A stretch of DNA of 17,661 bases, taken from the NCBI GenBank assembly GCA_003105225.1, contig PQAK01000022.1, forward strand, positions 605 through 18,265, given 5' to 3'. The position numbers were made by a program, and so were the translations under genes. Positions within the stretch are counted from its first letter, which is position 1. Each line of letters starts with the position of its first letter. The notes under the pieces are model-generated. The model was given only the letters and a program-made list of their open reading frames with translations, did no database searches and had not been told where the DNA came from. This document shows, piece by piece, positions 7,423 to 14,783 of the stretch. This DNA is from Deltaproteobacteria bacterium (GTDB lineage: Bacteria > Desulfobacterota > Deferrimicrobia > Deferrimicrobiales > Deferrimicrobiaceae).

Positions 7423-8048
7423 TCGTCCTCTCCCTTCTTCGTCGCATGCGGGGCAAGTCCCTCGGCGAAGATCCGGTAGACCTCTTCCGCCGCCGCAGCC
7501 GGGTCGTATTTCCTCTTGCGGGAAAGCACATAGGCGAGCGAGATCTCGTCCAGCGCTCCGAAGATCGCCCGGCGCGCGAGCGTGACGTTCAGGTCGGACC
7601 GGAAGACACCCTCGCGCTTCCCGTCCTCCAGGATCCCGCTGATGACGTCCAGGTACTCCAGGAACTTCACCGGGACGTACTCCTTCATGAACTTGTTGCT
7701 CTGCCGGAGCTCCACCTGGATCACCTCGATGAGGCCCGCCTCGCGCGTAAGGAGATCCATATGGTTCCGGATGAAGATCCGAAGCCGGGGGAGCGCGCCG
7801 CCCCCGTCGGCGACGCGGGCGCGCACGTCCGCCACCACCTCCCCCATCTTTTCCTCGAACAGGGAGATCAGCAGGTCGTCCTTGTTCTTGAAATAGAGGT
7901 AGATCGTCCCGTCCGCCACTCCCGCCGGCCGGGCGATCTCGGACACCTTGGAGTTGAAGTACCCCTTCTGGGAAAAGATGCGGATCGCCGCGCGGAGAAT
8001 CCGCTCGCGCTTGACCGCCCCTCCGCCCCTGGGCCCCCGTCTGGCCAT
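7419..8048 (-). CDS. fadR: TetR-family repressor, FadR-like (fatty-acid degradation regulator)
   Basis: 209 residues. The N-terminal TetR HTH (about 12-60) reads RILRAAIRIFSQKGY, then VSEIARPAGVADGTIYLYFKNKDDLLISLFEEKM. This closely resembles Bacillus/Thermus FadR, which represses beta-oxidation genes and is released by long-chain acyl-CoA. The remaining helical C-terminal domain would bind the ligand. Context agrees: the acyl-CoA dehydrogenase gene starts inside this gene's stop codon, and a FadR-type operator lies 13 bases upstream of its ATG. The start at 8048 follows GGGAGGGG; ATGs at 8072 and 8075 lie within the operator and are less likely. The regulator identity is inferred from both the HTH and the operator. 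Its ligand and other target genes are unknown. Confidence 0.85.
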   Translation of the reverse strand: MARRGPRGGGAVKRERILRAAIRIFSQKGYFNSKVSEIARPAGVADGTIYLYFKNKDDLLISLFEEKMGEVVADVRARVADGGGALPRLRIFIRNHMDLLTREAGLIEVIQVELRQSNKFMKEYVPVKFLEYLDVISGILEDGKREGVFRSDLNVTLARRAIFGALDEISLAYVLSRKRKYDPAAAAEEVYRIFAEGLAPHATKKGEDE

Positions 8049-8060
8049 TGCCCCTCCCGA

Positions 8061-8078
8061 TGAATGAACCATCATTCA
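8061..8078. promoter_or_regulatory. FadR-type operator
   Basis: TGAATGAACCATCATTCA: perfect 7-bp half-sites TGAATGA/TCATTCA separated by 4 bases. This matches the consensus known for Bacillus FadR (TGAATGA, 4-base centre, TCATTCA). It lies just downstream of the candidate -10 box and overlaps the likely transcription start, a placement that would block transcription of the repressor and dehydrogenase genes when FadR is bound. Confidence 0.8.
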
Positions 8079-8083
8079 CAAAA

Positions 8084-8112
8084 GGAGTAGCACCGGACGG
8101 AACCCGTGTCAA
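8084..8112 (-). promoter_or_regulatory. candidate sigma-70 promoter for the fadR-acyl-CoA dehydrogenase pair
   Basis: On the minus strand a perfect TTGACA (8107-8112) is followed after 17 bases by TACTCC (8084-8089), a weak -10. Transcription would begin near 8077, inside the FadR box. The geometry, rather than the -10 sequence, supports the call. Confidence 0.5.
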
Positions 8113-8164
8113 GGGCCCCTTTCACTCCGGCGGTGCGGGAACGGATACGGAAAGACGGGGGCGC

Positions 8165-8944
8165 CTACTCCCGGTAGCCCAGGCGCATGGAGAGCGTCTT
8201 GGCGCCGCGGGCCACCTCCGGGCCGACCGACTGCGCGATCTTCTCGTCGGAAAGCCGGTGCGCCGGGCCGGTGACGCTGATCGCCGCGATCACCTTTCGC
8301 GTATAGTCGCGGGCGGGGGCGGCGACGCAGCGCAGCCCCTCCTCGAACTCCTCCAGGTCGGTGGCGTATTCCCGCTCGCGGGTCGTCTCGAGCTCCTTCA
8401 GCAGATCTTCCGACCCGACGATCGTGTTCTTCGTGAACCGCGGCAGCTCCGCGTGGAAACGCTTCCGCAGCTCATCCTCCGATTCGTAGGCGACCAGCGC
8501 CTTCCCCGCAGCGGTGGCGTGGATCGGCATGTGGAGCCCCACCCGGGAAATGACCCGCACCGTGGAAGTCGTCTCCACCGCATCCAGGTAGACGACGTCG
8601 TTGCTCCGCAGGATGGAAAGGTAACTGGTTTCGCCCGTGCGTTCGGCGAGCTCATGGAGAATCGGCTGCGCCTGCTTGAGCAGCCCCCTTTGCTGGATGA
8701 ACGTCTGGCCGAGCTCGAGGCACTTGATCCCGAGACGGTAATTGTCGTTCGTCCGGTTCTGCTCGATGTAGTTCCGGGACTGCAGGGTGGCAAGAATACG
8801 GAAGACATTGTTTTTATGAAGCTTGAGCTTCTTGCTGAGCTCCGTGACGCCCAACTCGTCCAGGTCGCCCCGGAATTCCTCCAACACGTCGAGGGCATGT
8901 GCGACCGACTGAATGATATAGTTCGATTTATCGCGCCTGACCAT
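8165..8944 (-). CDS. IclR-family transcriptional regulator
   Basis: 259 residues. The N-terminal winged HTH (about 8-70) includes IIQSVAHALDVLEEF and LGVTELSKKLKLHKNNVFRILATLQSRNYIEQ. The C-terminal effector domain (about 80-250) follows the IclR pattern: ERTGETSYLSILRSNDVVYLDAVE, VGLHMPIHATAAGKALVA, EFEEGLRCVAAPARDY and IAAISVTGPAHRLS. Family members bind small acids, often aromatic or carboxylic, and act as repressors or activators; the ligand and target here are unknown. The ATG at 8944 follows GGAGGGTGGGAA. The gene has its own promoter and a likely autoregulatory operator upstream, and lies between the lysine operon end and the fadR pair, co-oriented with both. It may control the adjacent catabolic genes, but no matching second operator was found. 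Confidence 0.9.
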   Translation of the reverse strand: MVRRDKSNYIIQSVAHALDVLEEFRGDLDELGVTELSKKLKLHKNNVFRILATLQSRNYIEQNRTNDNYRLGIKCLELGQTFIQQRGLLKQAQPILHELAERTGETSYLSILRSNDVVYLDAVETTSTVRVISRVGLHMPIHATAAGKALVAYESEDELRKRFHAELPRFTKNTIVGSEDLLKELETTREREYATDLEEFEEGLRCVAAPARDYTRKVIAAISVTGPAHRLSDEKIAQSVGPEVARGAKTLSMRLGYRE

Positions 8945-8977
8945 TTCCCACCCTCCGCGCTGGCTGTTTGAAAACGG

Positions 8978-8995
8978 ATAACAAAACATTGTTAC
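8978..8995. promoter_or_regulatory. candidate operator over the iclR transcription start
   Basis: ATAACA-AAACAT-TGTTAC is an imperfect dyad (5 of 6 positions pair) lying between the -10 box and about +10 of the predicted iclR promoter. Autorepression at such a site is common in the IclR family; binding by this protein is inferred. Confidence 0.45.
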
Positions 8996-9023
8996 ATATA
9001 TTCCATACAACCGGAGGTGTCAA
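8995..9023 (-). promoter_or_regulatory. sigma-70 promoter for iclR
   Basis: On the minus strand TTGACA (9018-9023) is followed by exactly 17 bases and TATATG (8995-9000). The -35 is perfect and the -10 matches 4 of 6. It lies about 50 bases upstream of the iclR ATG in an AT-rich patch. Confidence 0.65.
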
Positions 9024-9153
9024 TACTAAATTATAACAGCTTTATCTGAACGGATAACGGAGCTACCGGTGCGGAACTATAGTTGAAAAAACGTTGGGAA
9101 AACTGCGAATTTCCTTTGTTGTAACCTGTAATAACGTGAAAATAAAATAGGAT

Positions 9154-9738
9154 TCACTTGAATTTGAGCTTCGGCTGCTGGCCCATCCCGCGCATTTTGG
9201 CGATCTCGCTCTTGAGGGAGTCGCGGTACGGGTAGTCCGGGACATTCTCCAGCAGCCCCTCCCACGCCCGTATCCCCCCCTCGACATCCTTCTTGTCATG
9301 GATCAGGATCATTCCGAGGTTGTACCGGGACTGGGCGTGACGCGGGTTCATGGAAATGGCTTTCTTCAGCTCCTCGATCGCCCGGTCGGGGTTTCCGGAC
9401 CTGCGGTAGCAGACGGCCATGTCGGTCCGGACGTTCACGTTCCCGGGATCGAGCGCCAGCGCCTTGCCGTACTGCTCGATCGCCAGCAGATCCTGCCCCG
9501 TGTCGAAATACAGGTTCCCGAGGCCGATCAACGCCTGCAGGTTGCCCGGGTCTTTCTTGAGGATTTCCCGGTAATTCCCGATCTGCGAGGGAGCGTCCAG
9601 CGGAATCGTCTCCCCTCCCCCGCCCGCGGTGGGCGCTTCCTTCTTCCGGCACCCCGCCGGAAACAGGAGGAAGATCGCAAGCGCGCCGGCAACCGCCGCC
9701 TTCCAGCCCATCCCGATCCGCAAGGCCTTACGCTTCAT
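9154..9738 (-). CDS. TPR-repeat lipoprotein
   Basis: 194 residues. A basic N-terminus, a hydrophobic stretch (14-28) and FPAGC with Cys30 form a lipoprotein signal. A short Gly-rich linker (GGGGET) follows. Three tetratricopeptide repeats come next, recognisable as GNLQALIGLGNLYFDTGQDLLAIEQYGKALALDP, then a second ending in CYRRSGNPDRAIEELKKAISMNP, and a third beginning AQSRYNLGMILIHDKKDVEGGIRAWEGLL. The protein probably acts as an envelope-anchored scaffold; no specific function can be assigned. Its ATG overlaps the folK stop (ATGA), so it is probably the last gene of the long minus-strand operon. No clear terminator was seen in the 209 bases to iclR. Confidence 0.85.
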   Translation of the reverse strand: MKRKALRIGMGWKAAVAGALAIFLLFPAGCRKKEAPTAGGGGETIPLDAPSQIGNYREILKKDPGNLQALIGLGNLYFDTGQDLLAIEQYGKALALDPGNVNVRTDMAVCYRRSGNPDRAIEELKKAISMNPRHAQSRYNLGMILIHDKKDVEGGIRAWEGLLENVPDYPYRDSLKSEIAKMRGMGQQPKLKFK

Positions 9739-10220
9739 AACGGAAACACCTCGAGGGGATCCCTGCACGCCTCCAGCAGCTCCCGGACCGTTTTTCCCTC
9801 CGGCGGCACCACCGCGGCCGGCGCGATCTCGGCCAAGGGAACGAGGCAAAACCTGCGGAACGCGAGACGCGGATGGGGGATGACCAGATCCGGCTCGCAG
9901 ACCACCGTTTCCCCCATCATCAGGATGTCGACGTCCAGCTCCCTCGGCCCCCATCTCCCGCGCGGCTTGCGCCCGGCGATCGCCTCCACTTCCTTGACGA
10001 AGGCCAGAAGGTCCTCCGGCGACATGCCGCATGTTCCCCGGACCGCCAGATTCAGGAACCAGGGCTGGTCCGGCATTCCCCACGGCTCTCCCGCATAGAC
10101 GCGGGAAACCCGGGTGATTTCCACTTTTCCGGCGAGCAGGTCAAGCCCTTCCCGCAGCCGGCGGAGCCTCCCGCCGACATTGCTCCCCAGCAGCAGAAGG
10201 ACGTCGCCGGCAGGCGAGGC
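9735..10220 (-). CDS. folK: 2-amino-4-hydroxy-6-hydroxymethyldihydropteridine pyrophosphokinase; start codon unclear
   Basis: About 160 residues covering the whole HPPK fold, the folate-pathway enzyme that pyrophosphorylates hydroxymethyldihydropterin. Visible motifs are LLLLGSNVGGRL at the N-terminus, VYAGEPWGMPDQPWFLNLAV, the signature GRWGPRELDVDILMMG with the metal-binding Asp pair, and IPHPRLAFRRFCLVPLAEIAP. The start is a problem: upstream of GSN the frame reads KDEEGRVLGASPAGDVLLLL with no ATG, GTG or TTG for about 60 codons. The given 5' end (a GCC codon just after the dapL stop) is only where homology should begin. A rare start codon or an indel is possible. The gene directly follows dapL and overlaps the TPR gene by four bases at its stop. 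The product call is firm, the start is not. Confidence 0.85.
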   Translation of the reverse strand, partial: ASPAGDVLLLLGSNVGGRLRRLREGLDLLAGKVEITRVSRVYAGEPWGMPDQPWFLNLAVRGTCGMSPEDLLAFVKEVEAIAGRKPRGRWGPRELDVDILMMGETVVCEPDLVIPHPRLAFRRFCLVPLAEIAPAAVVPPEGKTVRELLEACRDPLEVFPL

Positions 10221-10222
10221 GC

Positions 10223-11392
10223 CTAGAACCCTACCTTCTTCATCCTTTCGAGCGCTTCCCGTATCCGTCCCTTTTCCTTTGTCAATGCGATGCGGATGTA
10301 CCCTTCCCCGCTGCGGCCGAAGCCGTTCCCGGGGGTCGTGACGATCCCCGCCTTCGTGAGCAGGTGCTCGCAGAACGATCCCGAGGTATACCCTTTCGGA
10401 ACCGGAATCCACACGTAGAACGTTGCGGCCGGTGTCACCGGGGATAGCCCGAGCGCGCGCAGCCCCGGCAGGAGCACGTCCCTGCGCTCCTGGTACGTCT
10501 TCCGGATGCCGTCGGTGGCCTCCTCCCCGCGCTCGAGCGCCTCGATGGCGGCCCCCTGGATCGCCTGGAAGACGCCGCTGTCCACGTTGGTCTTGACTTT
10601 CCCCAGCCCCGCCACGAGCTCGGGATTCCCCACGGCGAAGCCGATGCGCCAGCCGGTCATGTTGTAGGTCTTCGAAAGGGAGTGGAACTCGATGCAGCGC
10701 TTCTTCGCGCCGGGAAGCTCGAGGATGCTCATCGGCTTCACGCCGTCGAAATAGATCTCGGTGTAGGCCACATCGTGCGCCACGATCAGGTCGTGCGCCT
10801 CCGCGAAAGCGAGCGCCTTCCGGTAGAACTTCCGGTCGGCGATCGCGGAAGTGGGGTTGTTCGGGTAATTGAGGAACAGGATCTTCGCCTTCGACAGGGC
10901 GCGGGAGGGGATGCGGTCCAGCTCCGGCAGGAACCGGTTTTCCCGCAGAAGCGGCATGAAGCAGGAGGTTCCCCCCGCGAACATCGTGGCGATATGGTAG
11001 ACCGGGTACCCGGGGTCCGGCACCAGGACGGCATCCCCGGGATTGACGAACGCCAGCGGAAAATGGGCGATCCCCTCCTTGGATCCGATGAGCGCCACGA
11101 CCTCGTTCCCCGGGTCGAGCGAAACGCCGAACCGTTCCTTGTACCACCGCGCCGCGGCATCGCGGAACCGCGGCAGCCCCTCGTACGACGGATACTGGTG
11201 GTTGGCGGGGACCATCGCCTCGCGCTTCATCCGGTCCACGATGAACTTCGGCGTCGGGCGGTCCGGGTCCCCCACCCCGAGATCGATGATGTCCATGCCG
11301 CGCGCCCGGACTTCCTGCTTTTTCCGGTCGAGCTCGGCGAACAGGTACGGGGGCAGGGCCTGGATCCGGCGGGACAGCGGGAATCGGCTCAT
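10223..11392 (-). CDS. dapL: LL-diaminopimelate aminotransferase
   Basis: 389 residues, a class I/II PLP aminotransferase. In lysine synthesis DapL converts tetrahydrodipicolinate straight to LL-diaminopimelate with glutamate, replacing the acylated DapD/DapC/DapE steps. Motifs: LPPYLFAELDRKK near the N-terminus, IIDLGVGDPDRPTP (35-48), NHQYPSYEGLP, LIGSKEGIAHFPLAF, VPDPGYPVYHIA, NYPNNPTSA (175-183), HDVAYTEIYFDG and the PLP-lysine motif SLSKTYNMTGWRIGF with Lys241. These resemble the DapL form of deltaproteobacteria and archaea more than general alanine or aspartate aminotransferases. The context (dapA, dapB, dapF and lysA, no dapD or dapE) supports DapL. The ATG at 11392 overlaps the FAH gene stop (ATGA). 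Confidence 0.9.
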   Translation of the reverse strand: MSRFPLSRRIQALPPYLFAELDRKKQEVRARGMDIIDLGVGDPDRPTPKFIVDRMKREAMVPANHQYPSYEGLPRFRDAAARWYKERFGVSLDPGNEVVALIGSKEGIAHFPLAFVNPGDAVLVPDPGYPVYHIATMFAGGTSCFMPLLRENRFLPELDRIPSRALSKAKILFLNYPNNPTSAIADRKFYRKALAFAEAHDLIVAHDVAYTEIYFDGVKPMSILELPGAKKRCIEFHSLSKTYNMTGWRIGFAVGNPELVAGLGKVKTNVDSGVFQAIQGAAIEALERGEEATDGIRKTYQERRDVLLPGLRALGLSPVTPAATFYVWIPVPKGYTSGSFCEHLLTKAGIVTTPGNGFGRSGEGYIRIALTKEKGRIREALERMKKVGF

Positions 11393-12183
11393 GTCGGCGG
11401 TTCTTCCTTTCGCGGGGGCTGCGGCGCCACGACCCGGTTGGTCAATGAGCCGATTCCTTCCACTTCGATCGTCATGACGTCCCCCACCTTCACGGGTCCC
11501 ACGCCGGGGGGGGTCCCGGTGGCGATGACGTCGCCGGGGAGCAGGGTCATGACCTGGGAGATGAACGCCACCAGGCGGCAGGCGGATGCCGCCATTTCCC
11601 GGGTGTTCCCGTCCTGCCGGGTCTCCCCGTTCACCAGGCACCGGACCCCCAGGGCGTTCGGGTCGAGCTCCGTCTCGATCCAGGGACCGATCGGCGCGAA
11701 CGTGTCGAATCCCTTCGCGCGTGCGAACAGGCCGTCCTTCATCTGAAGGTCGCGGGCGGTCACGTCGTTGATGCAGGTGTAGCCGAAGATCACGGAGGGC
11801 GCGTCTTTTTCGCTCACGTCCTTTGCGACCTTGCCGATCACGATCGCCAGCTCGGCCTCGTAGTCCACCCGCTGCGACGACGGCGGATAGACGACGTCTC
11901 CGCCCGGGCGGTTCAAGGCCGAGGGGGCCTTGAGGAAGAGCAACGGCTCCTCGGGGATCTTCTTTCCCATTTCCCGCGCATGGTCCTTGTAGTTCAATCC
12001 CACCGCGACGATCTTGGAGGGGACGACGGGAGCCAGCAGGCGGACCTCCGAAAGGCGCGCCTTCTTCCCGGTGGGCCGCATCCCTTCGAACGGCAGCCCG
12101 TCGATCTCCCGGATCTCCCCGCTCTCCGGGTCCAGGATGCCGCCGGAGATCGTCCCGTTCTTCTCGTATCTCAGGAACTTCAT
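11389..12183 (-). CDS. fumarylacetoacetate hydrolase (FAH)-family protein
   Basis: 264 residues. A short N-terminal domain precedes the FAH domain: KIVAVGLNYKDHAREMG (58-72), FLKAPSALNRPGG, VDYEAELAIVIGK (107-118; Glu109 and Glu111 as metal ligands), FGYTCINDVTARDLQ with Asp140, ARAKGFDTFAPIGPW and LPGDVIATGTPPGVGPV. Family members hydrolyse or decarboxylate acyl-pyruvates, oxaloacetate and related beta-diketo acids with Mg2+; no role in lysine synthesis is established. It lies 4 bp after dapB, overlaps dapL by ATGA, and has GGAGGGG before its ATG inside the dapB end, so it is co-translated with the pathway. A housekeeping role such as removal of oxaloacetate enol or acylpyruvates is conjecture. 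Confidence 0.88.
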   Translation of the reverse strand: MKFLRYEKNGTISGGILDPESGEIREIDGLPFEGMRPTGKKARLSEVRLLAPVVPSKIVAVGLNYKDHAREMGKKIPEEPLLFLKAPSALNRPGGDVVYPPSSQRVDYEAELAIVIGKVAKDVSEKDAPSVIFGYTCINDVTARDLQMKDGLFARAKGFDTFAPIGPWIETELDPNALGVRCLVNGETRQDGNTREMAASACRLVAFISQVMTLLPGDVIATGTPPGVGPVKVGDVMTIEVEGIGSLTNRVVAPQPPRKEEPPT

Positions 12184-12187
12184 CGCC

Positions 12188-12991
12188 TCACCCCTCCAGC
12201 ACGGCCCGCATGTCGTAGAGGCCGTTCGGTTTTCCCAGGACCCACGCGGCCGCGCGGACCGCCCCGCGCGCGAACGTCTCCCGGCTGTGGGCGCGGTGCG
12301 TGATCTCGAACCGTTCCCCGATCCCCCCGAACACCAGCGTGTGCTCGCCGACGACGTCGCCCGCGCGCACCGCCAGGACCCCGATCTCCTTCCGCGGGCG
12401 CTCCCCCGTCATCCCCCGGCGGCCGTAGATCCCGACGTCCTTCATCTCCCGGCCGAGCGCTCCCGCCACGACGTCCGCAAGCTTGACGGCGGTCCCGGAC
12501 GGGGAATCCTTCTTGAACCGGTGATGGACCTCGACGATTTCCACATCGTAGTCCTCCCCGAGAACCCTGGCCACGTCGGCGGCCACCTTGAACATGAGGT
12601 TCACCCCCACGCTCATGTTGGGCGACAGGACGCACGGGACCCCCCTGGCCGCTTCCCCCACCTTCGACAGCTGCTCCGGGGTGAACCCGGTGCTCCCGAT
12701 GACGATCGGCTTCCCCGAAGCGGCGGCCTGCGCGGCATGCGCGACCGACGACTCGGCGCGGCTGAAGTCGATCGCGACGTCCGCCGTCGCGATCGCCCTC
12801 GAAAAGTCGTCCGTGACCGCGACATCGGACTTCCCGGCGCCGGCCGCCTCGGACGCGTCCTGCCCGAGCAGCGGATGCCCCGGGACCTCGACCGCGCCCG
12901 AGAGCGTCAACCCGGCCGGACGGTCCCGGAGCGCGGCGATGATCGCCCTCCCCATCTTGCCCATCGCCCCGCAGACGACGACTCTCGGCAT
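12188..12991 (-). CDS. dapB: 4-hydroxy-tetrahydrodipicolinate reductase
   Basis: 267 residues, the usual length. DapB reduces the DapA product with NAD(P)H to tetrahydrodipicolinate. The N-terminal Rossmann motif is VVVCGAMGKMGRAI (4-17), followed by AIDFSRAE and IGSTGFTPEQL. The catalytic stretch is EIVEVHHRFKKDSPSGTA with His156, His157 and Lys160. The end shows the C-terminal pattern FGGIGERFEITHRAHSRETFARGAVRAA. The ATG at 12991 lies 8 bases after the dapA stop with GGGGA before it. Because dapA carries a frameshift, the first frame of dapA reads on into dapB; the two are separate genes. Confidence 0.95.
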   Translation of the reverse strand: MPRVVVCGAMGKMGRAIIAALRDRPAGLTLSGAVEVPGHPLLGQDASEAAGAGKSDVAVTDDFSRAIATADVAIDFSRAESSVAHAAQAAASGKPIVIGSTGFTPEQLSKVGEAARGVPCVLSPNMSVGVNLMFKVAADVARVLGEDYDVEIVEVHHRFKKDSPSGTAVKLADVVAGALGREMKDVGIYGRRGMTGERPRKEIGVLAVRAGDVVGEHTLVFGGIGERFEITHRAHSRETFARGAVRAAAWVLGKPNGLYDMRAVLEG

Positions 12992-12999
12992 GGGATCCC

Positions 13000-13873
13000 C
13001 TACGCCAGCCGCAACGCGGAAAGGACCGTCGCCAGCCGTTTCCGGTTCCCGTCGGACATCGGGCAGAGGGGGAGCCGGAACTCCTCCCGGATCATCTTCA
13101 TCATCGCCAGCGCCGTTTTCACCGGGATGGGATTGGTTTCGACGAACAGCACGTGGAACAGCGGCCACAGCCGGAAATGCAGCTCGCGCGCCTTCGAGAC
13201 CTCCCCGAGGACGAAGGCGTCGTACAGGTCCGCCATCGCCTTCGGCGCGACGTTCGACGCCACCGAGATCACTCCTTTCGCGCCGAGCGCCATCATCGGG
13301 AAGAACAGGGCGTCGTCCCCCGAGAGCACGCAGAACTTCTTCGGCGCCAGCCGCAGGATGTCGCACACCTGCGCCAAGTTCCCCGAGGCCTCCTTCACGC
13401 CCACGATGTTCCCCACTTCGGCCAGACGCGCCACCGTCTCGGCGGTCATGTTCACGCCGGTGCGGCCGGGCACGTTGTACAGGATGAGGGGGAGGTCGGC
13501 CGACTCGGCGATCGCGCGGAAGTGGCGGTAGAGCCCCTCCTGCGTGGGCTTGTTGTAGTACGGGGTGATGACGAGCGCCGCGTCGGCCCCCGCGCTTCTT
13601 CGCGTACCGCGTCAGCGCGATGGCTTCCTTCGTGTTGTTCGATCCCGTGCCCGCGATCACCGGCACGCGCCCCGAGGAGGTCGCCACGACGATGTCGATG
13701 ACGGCCTCGTGCTCGGATACCGACAGCGTCGCGGACTCCCCCGTCGTCCCGCAGGGGACGATCCCGTCCGTCCCGTTCCGGATCTGGAACTCCACCAGCT
13801 TCTTCAGGCCCTTCCGGTCCAGCTTCCCGTTCCGGAACGGCGTGATCGTCGCTACGATGGCCCCGTGGAACAT
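13000..13873 (-). CDS. dapA: 4-hydroxy-tetrahydrodipicolinate synthase, one-base frameshift
   Basis: After removing one extra base the gene encodes 290 residues, the standard DapA length. DapA condenses pyruvate with aspartate semialdehyde. Motifs: GIVPCGTTGESATLS (37-51), GTGSNNT, ITPYYNKPTQEG, LYNVPGRTGVNM with Tyr132, and GVKEASGN with Schiff-base Lys160. The frame changes after ALTRYAKK: the sequence reads aag aag c gcg ggg gcc gac, with the extra base at about 13594 on the plus strand. Downstream, AGADAALVITPYYN resumes in the other frame through to the stop at 13000. All active-site residues are intact either side, so either the assembly has an indel or this is a very recent mutation. 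The ATG at 13873 has GGGGGGAG upstream and lies 16 bases after the dapF stop. Confidence 0.93.
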
Positions 13874-13889
13874 CGTGCTCCCCCCTTTT

Positions 13890-14717
13890 TCAGTAGCGGT
13901 ACGCTTCCTCGAACATCACCCCGTCGCAGGACCACGAGGTGTCCCCTTCCAGGTAGACCTCCCCGAACCCGTCCTTCGCGGGGTCGAAGTGGATGGTGAG
14001 CGCTTCCCCGCCGCGGGTGCGCACCCGCACCGGGGGACGGACGAATCCGTGCGCCGCGGAGAGGACCCCCGCCGCGACGGCCCCCGTTCCGCAGGCGAGG
14101 GTCTCTCCCTCCACCCCCCGCTCGTAGGTGCGGATCCACACCGTCCCGCGCCGGATGCAGACGAAATCGACGTTGGTGCCGCGCGGGGCGAAGGCCTTGT
14201 GCGTCCGGATCCCCCGCCCGGTCCCCATCAGGTCGATCTTCGAAAGGTCGGGCACGAACAGGACGGCGTGCGGCACGCCCGTGTTGAGAAAGGAGTACGC
14301 GATCTTCCTTCCCCCCAGCGTCAGCGACTTCGACAGCGCCAGCCCGTGCGGCCGCGTCATCTGCAGCTTGACGGTGGCCCCCTTGACCTCCGCGCGGATG
14401 AGGCCGGCATCCGTCTCGAAGCCGAGCGAACGCCCCGCGATGTCCCGCTCGACGGCGAACCGCGCGGCGCAGCGGCCGCCGTTGCCGCACATCTCGGCGC
14501 GGGAGCCGTCGGCGTTGAAGAACCGCCAGCGGAAGTCCGCTTCGCGGGACGCCTCGATGAGGATGACGCCGTCGGCGCCGACGGAGCGCGTCCGGTCGCA
14601 GACCTTCTTCACGAAGACCGGCAGGTCCATCCCCCGCAGGATCCCCTTGCGGTTGTCGATCAGCAGGAAGTCGTTCCCGCTGCCGTTGAGCTTCGAAAAC
14701 GGGATTCTCTTCTCCAT
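13890..14717 (-). CDS. dapF: diaminopimelate epimerase
   Basis: 275 residues, normal length. DapF interconverts LL- and meso-diaminopimelate without cofactor, using two cysteines. Both are present: Cys77 in NADGSRAEMCGNGGRC and Cys209 in GETLACGTGAVAAG. Other family marks are FSKLNGSGNDFLLIDNR at the N-terminus, NTGVPHAVLFV and APRGTNVDFV. The start at 14717 follows GAGGAACGG. It is separated from the lysA stop by 95 bases that hold a small GC hairpin. In this operon it supplies meso-DAP for both LysA and the cell wall. Confidence 0.96.
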   Translation of the reverse strand: MEKRIPFSKLNGSGNDFLLIDNRKGILRGMDLPVFVKKVCDRTRSVGADGVILIEASREADFRWRFFNADGSRAEMCGNGGRCAARFAVERDIAGRSLGFETDAGLIRAEVKGATVKLQMTRPHGLALSKSLTLGGRKIAYSFLNTGVPHAVLFVPDLSKIDLMGTGRGIRTHKAFAPRGTNVDFVCIRRGTVWIRTYERGVEGETLACGTGAVAAGVLSAAHGFVRPPVRVRTRGGEALTIHFDPAKDGFGEVYLEGDTSWSCDGVMFEEAYRY

Positions 14718-14783
14718 CCGTTCCTCGACCGGAAAATGAATTATTTATTTTATCAGAACCCGGATGCGGCGGGCGATGCTCTT

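Larger units (their letters stand above)
8973..9058. repeat. duplicated 10-mer AACGGATAAC in the iclR upstream region
   Basis: AACGGATAAC occurs at 8973-8982 and at 9049-9058, 76 bp apart in the same orientation, one on each side of the iclR promoter. The first copy overlaps the 8978-8995 dyad. The spacing is close to seven helical turns, so a regulator bound at both could form a loop; this is inference only. Confidence 0.4.

Noticed and set aside
12188..13873. A single 561-residue DapA-DapB fusion protein
   Set aside because: The frame joins the first 93 residues of DapA to out-of-frame sequence and then DapB. The true DapA continues in another frame with all motifs and its own stop, and DapB has its own ATG and RBS.
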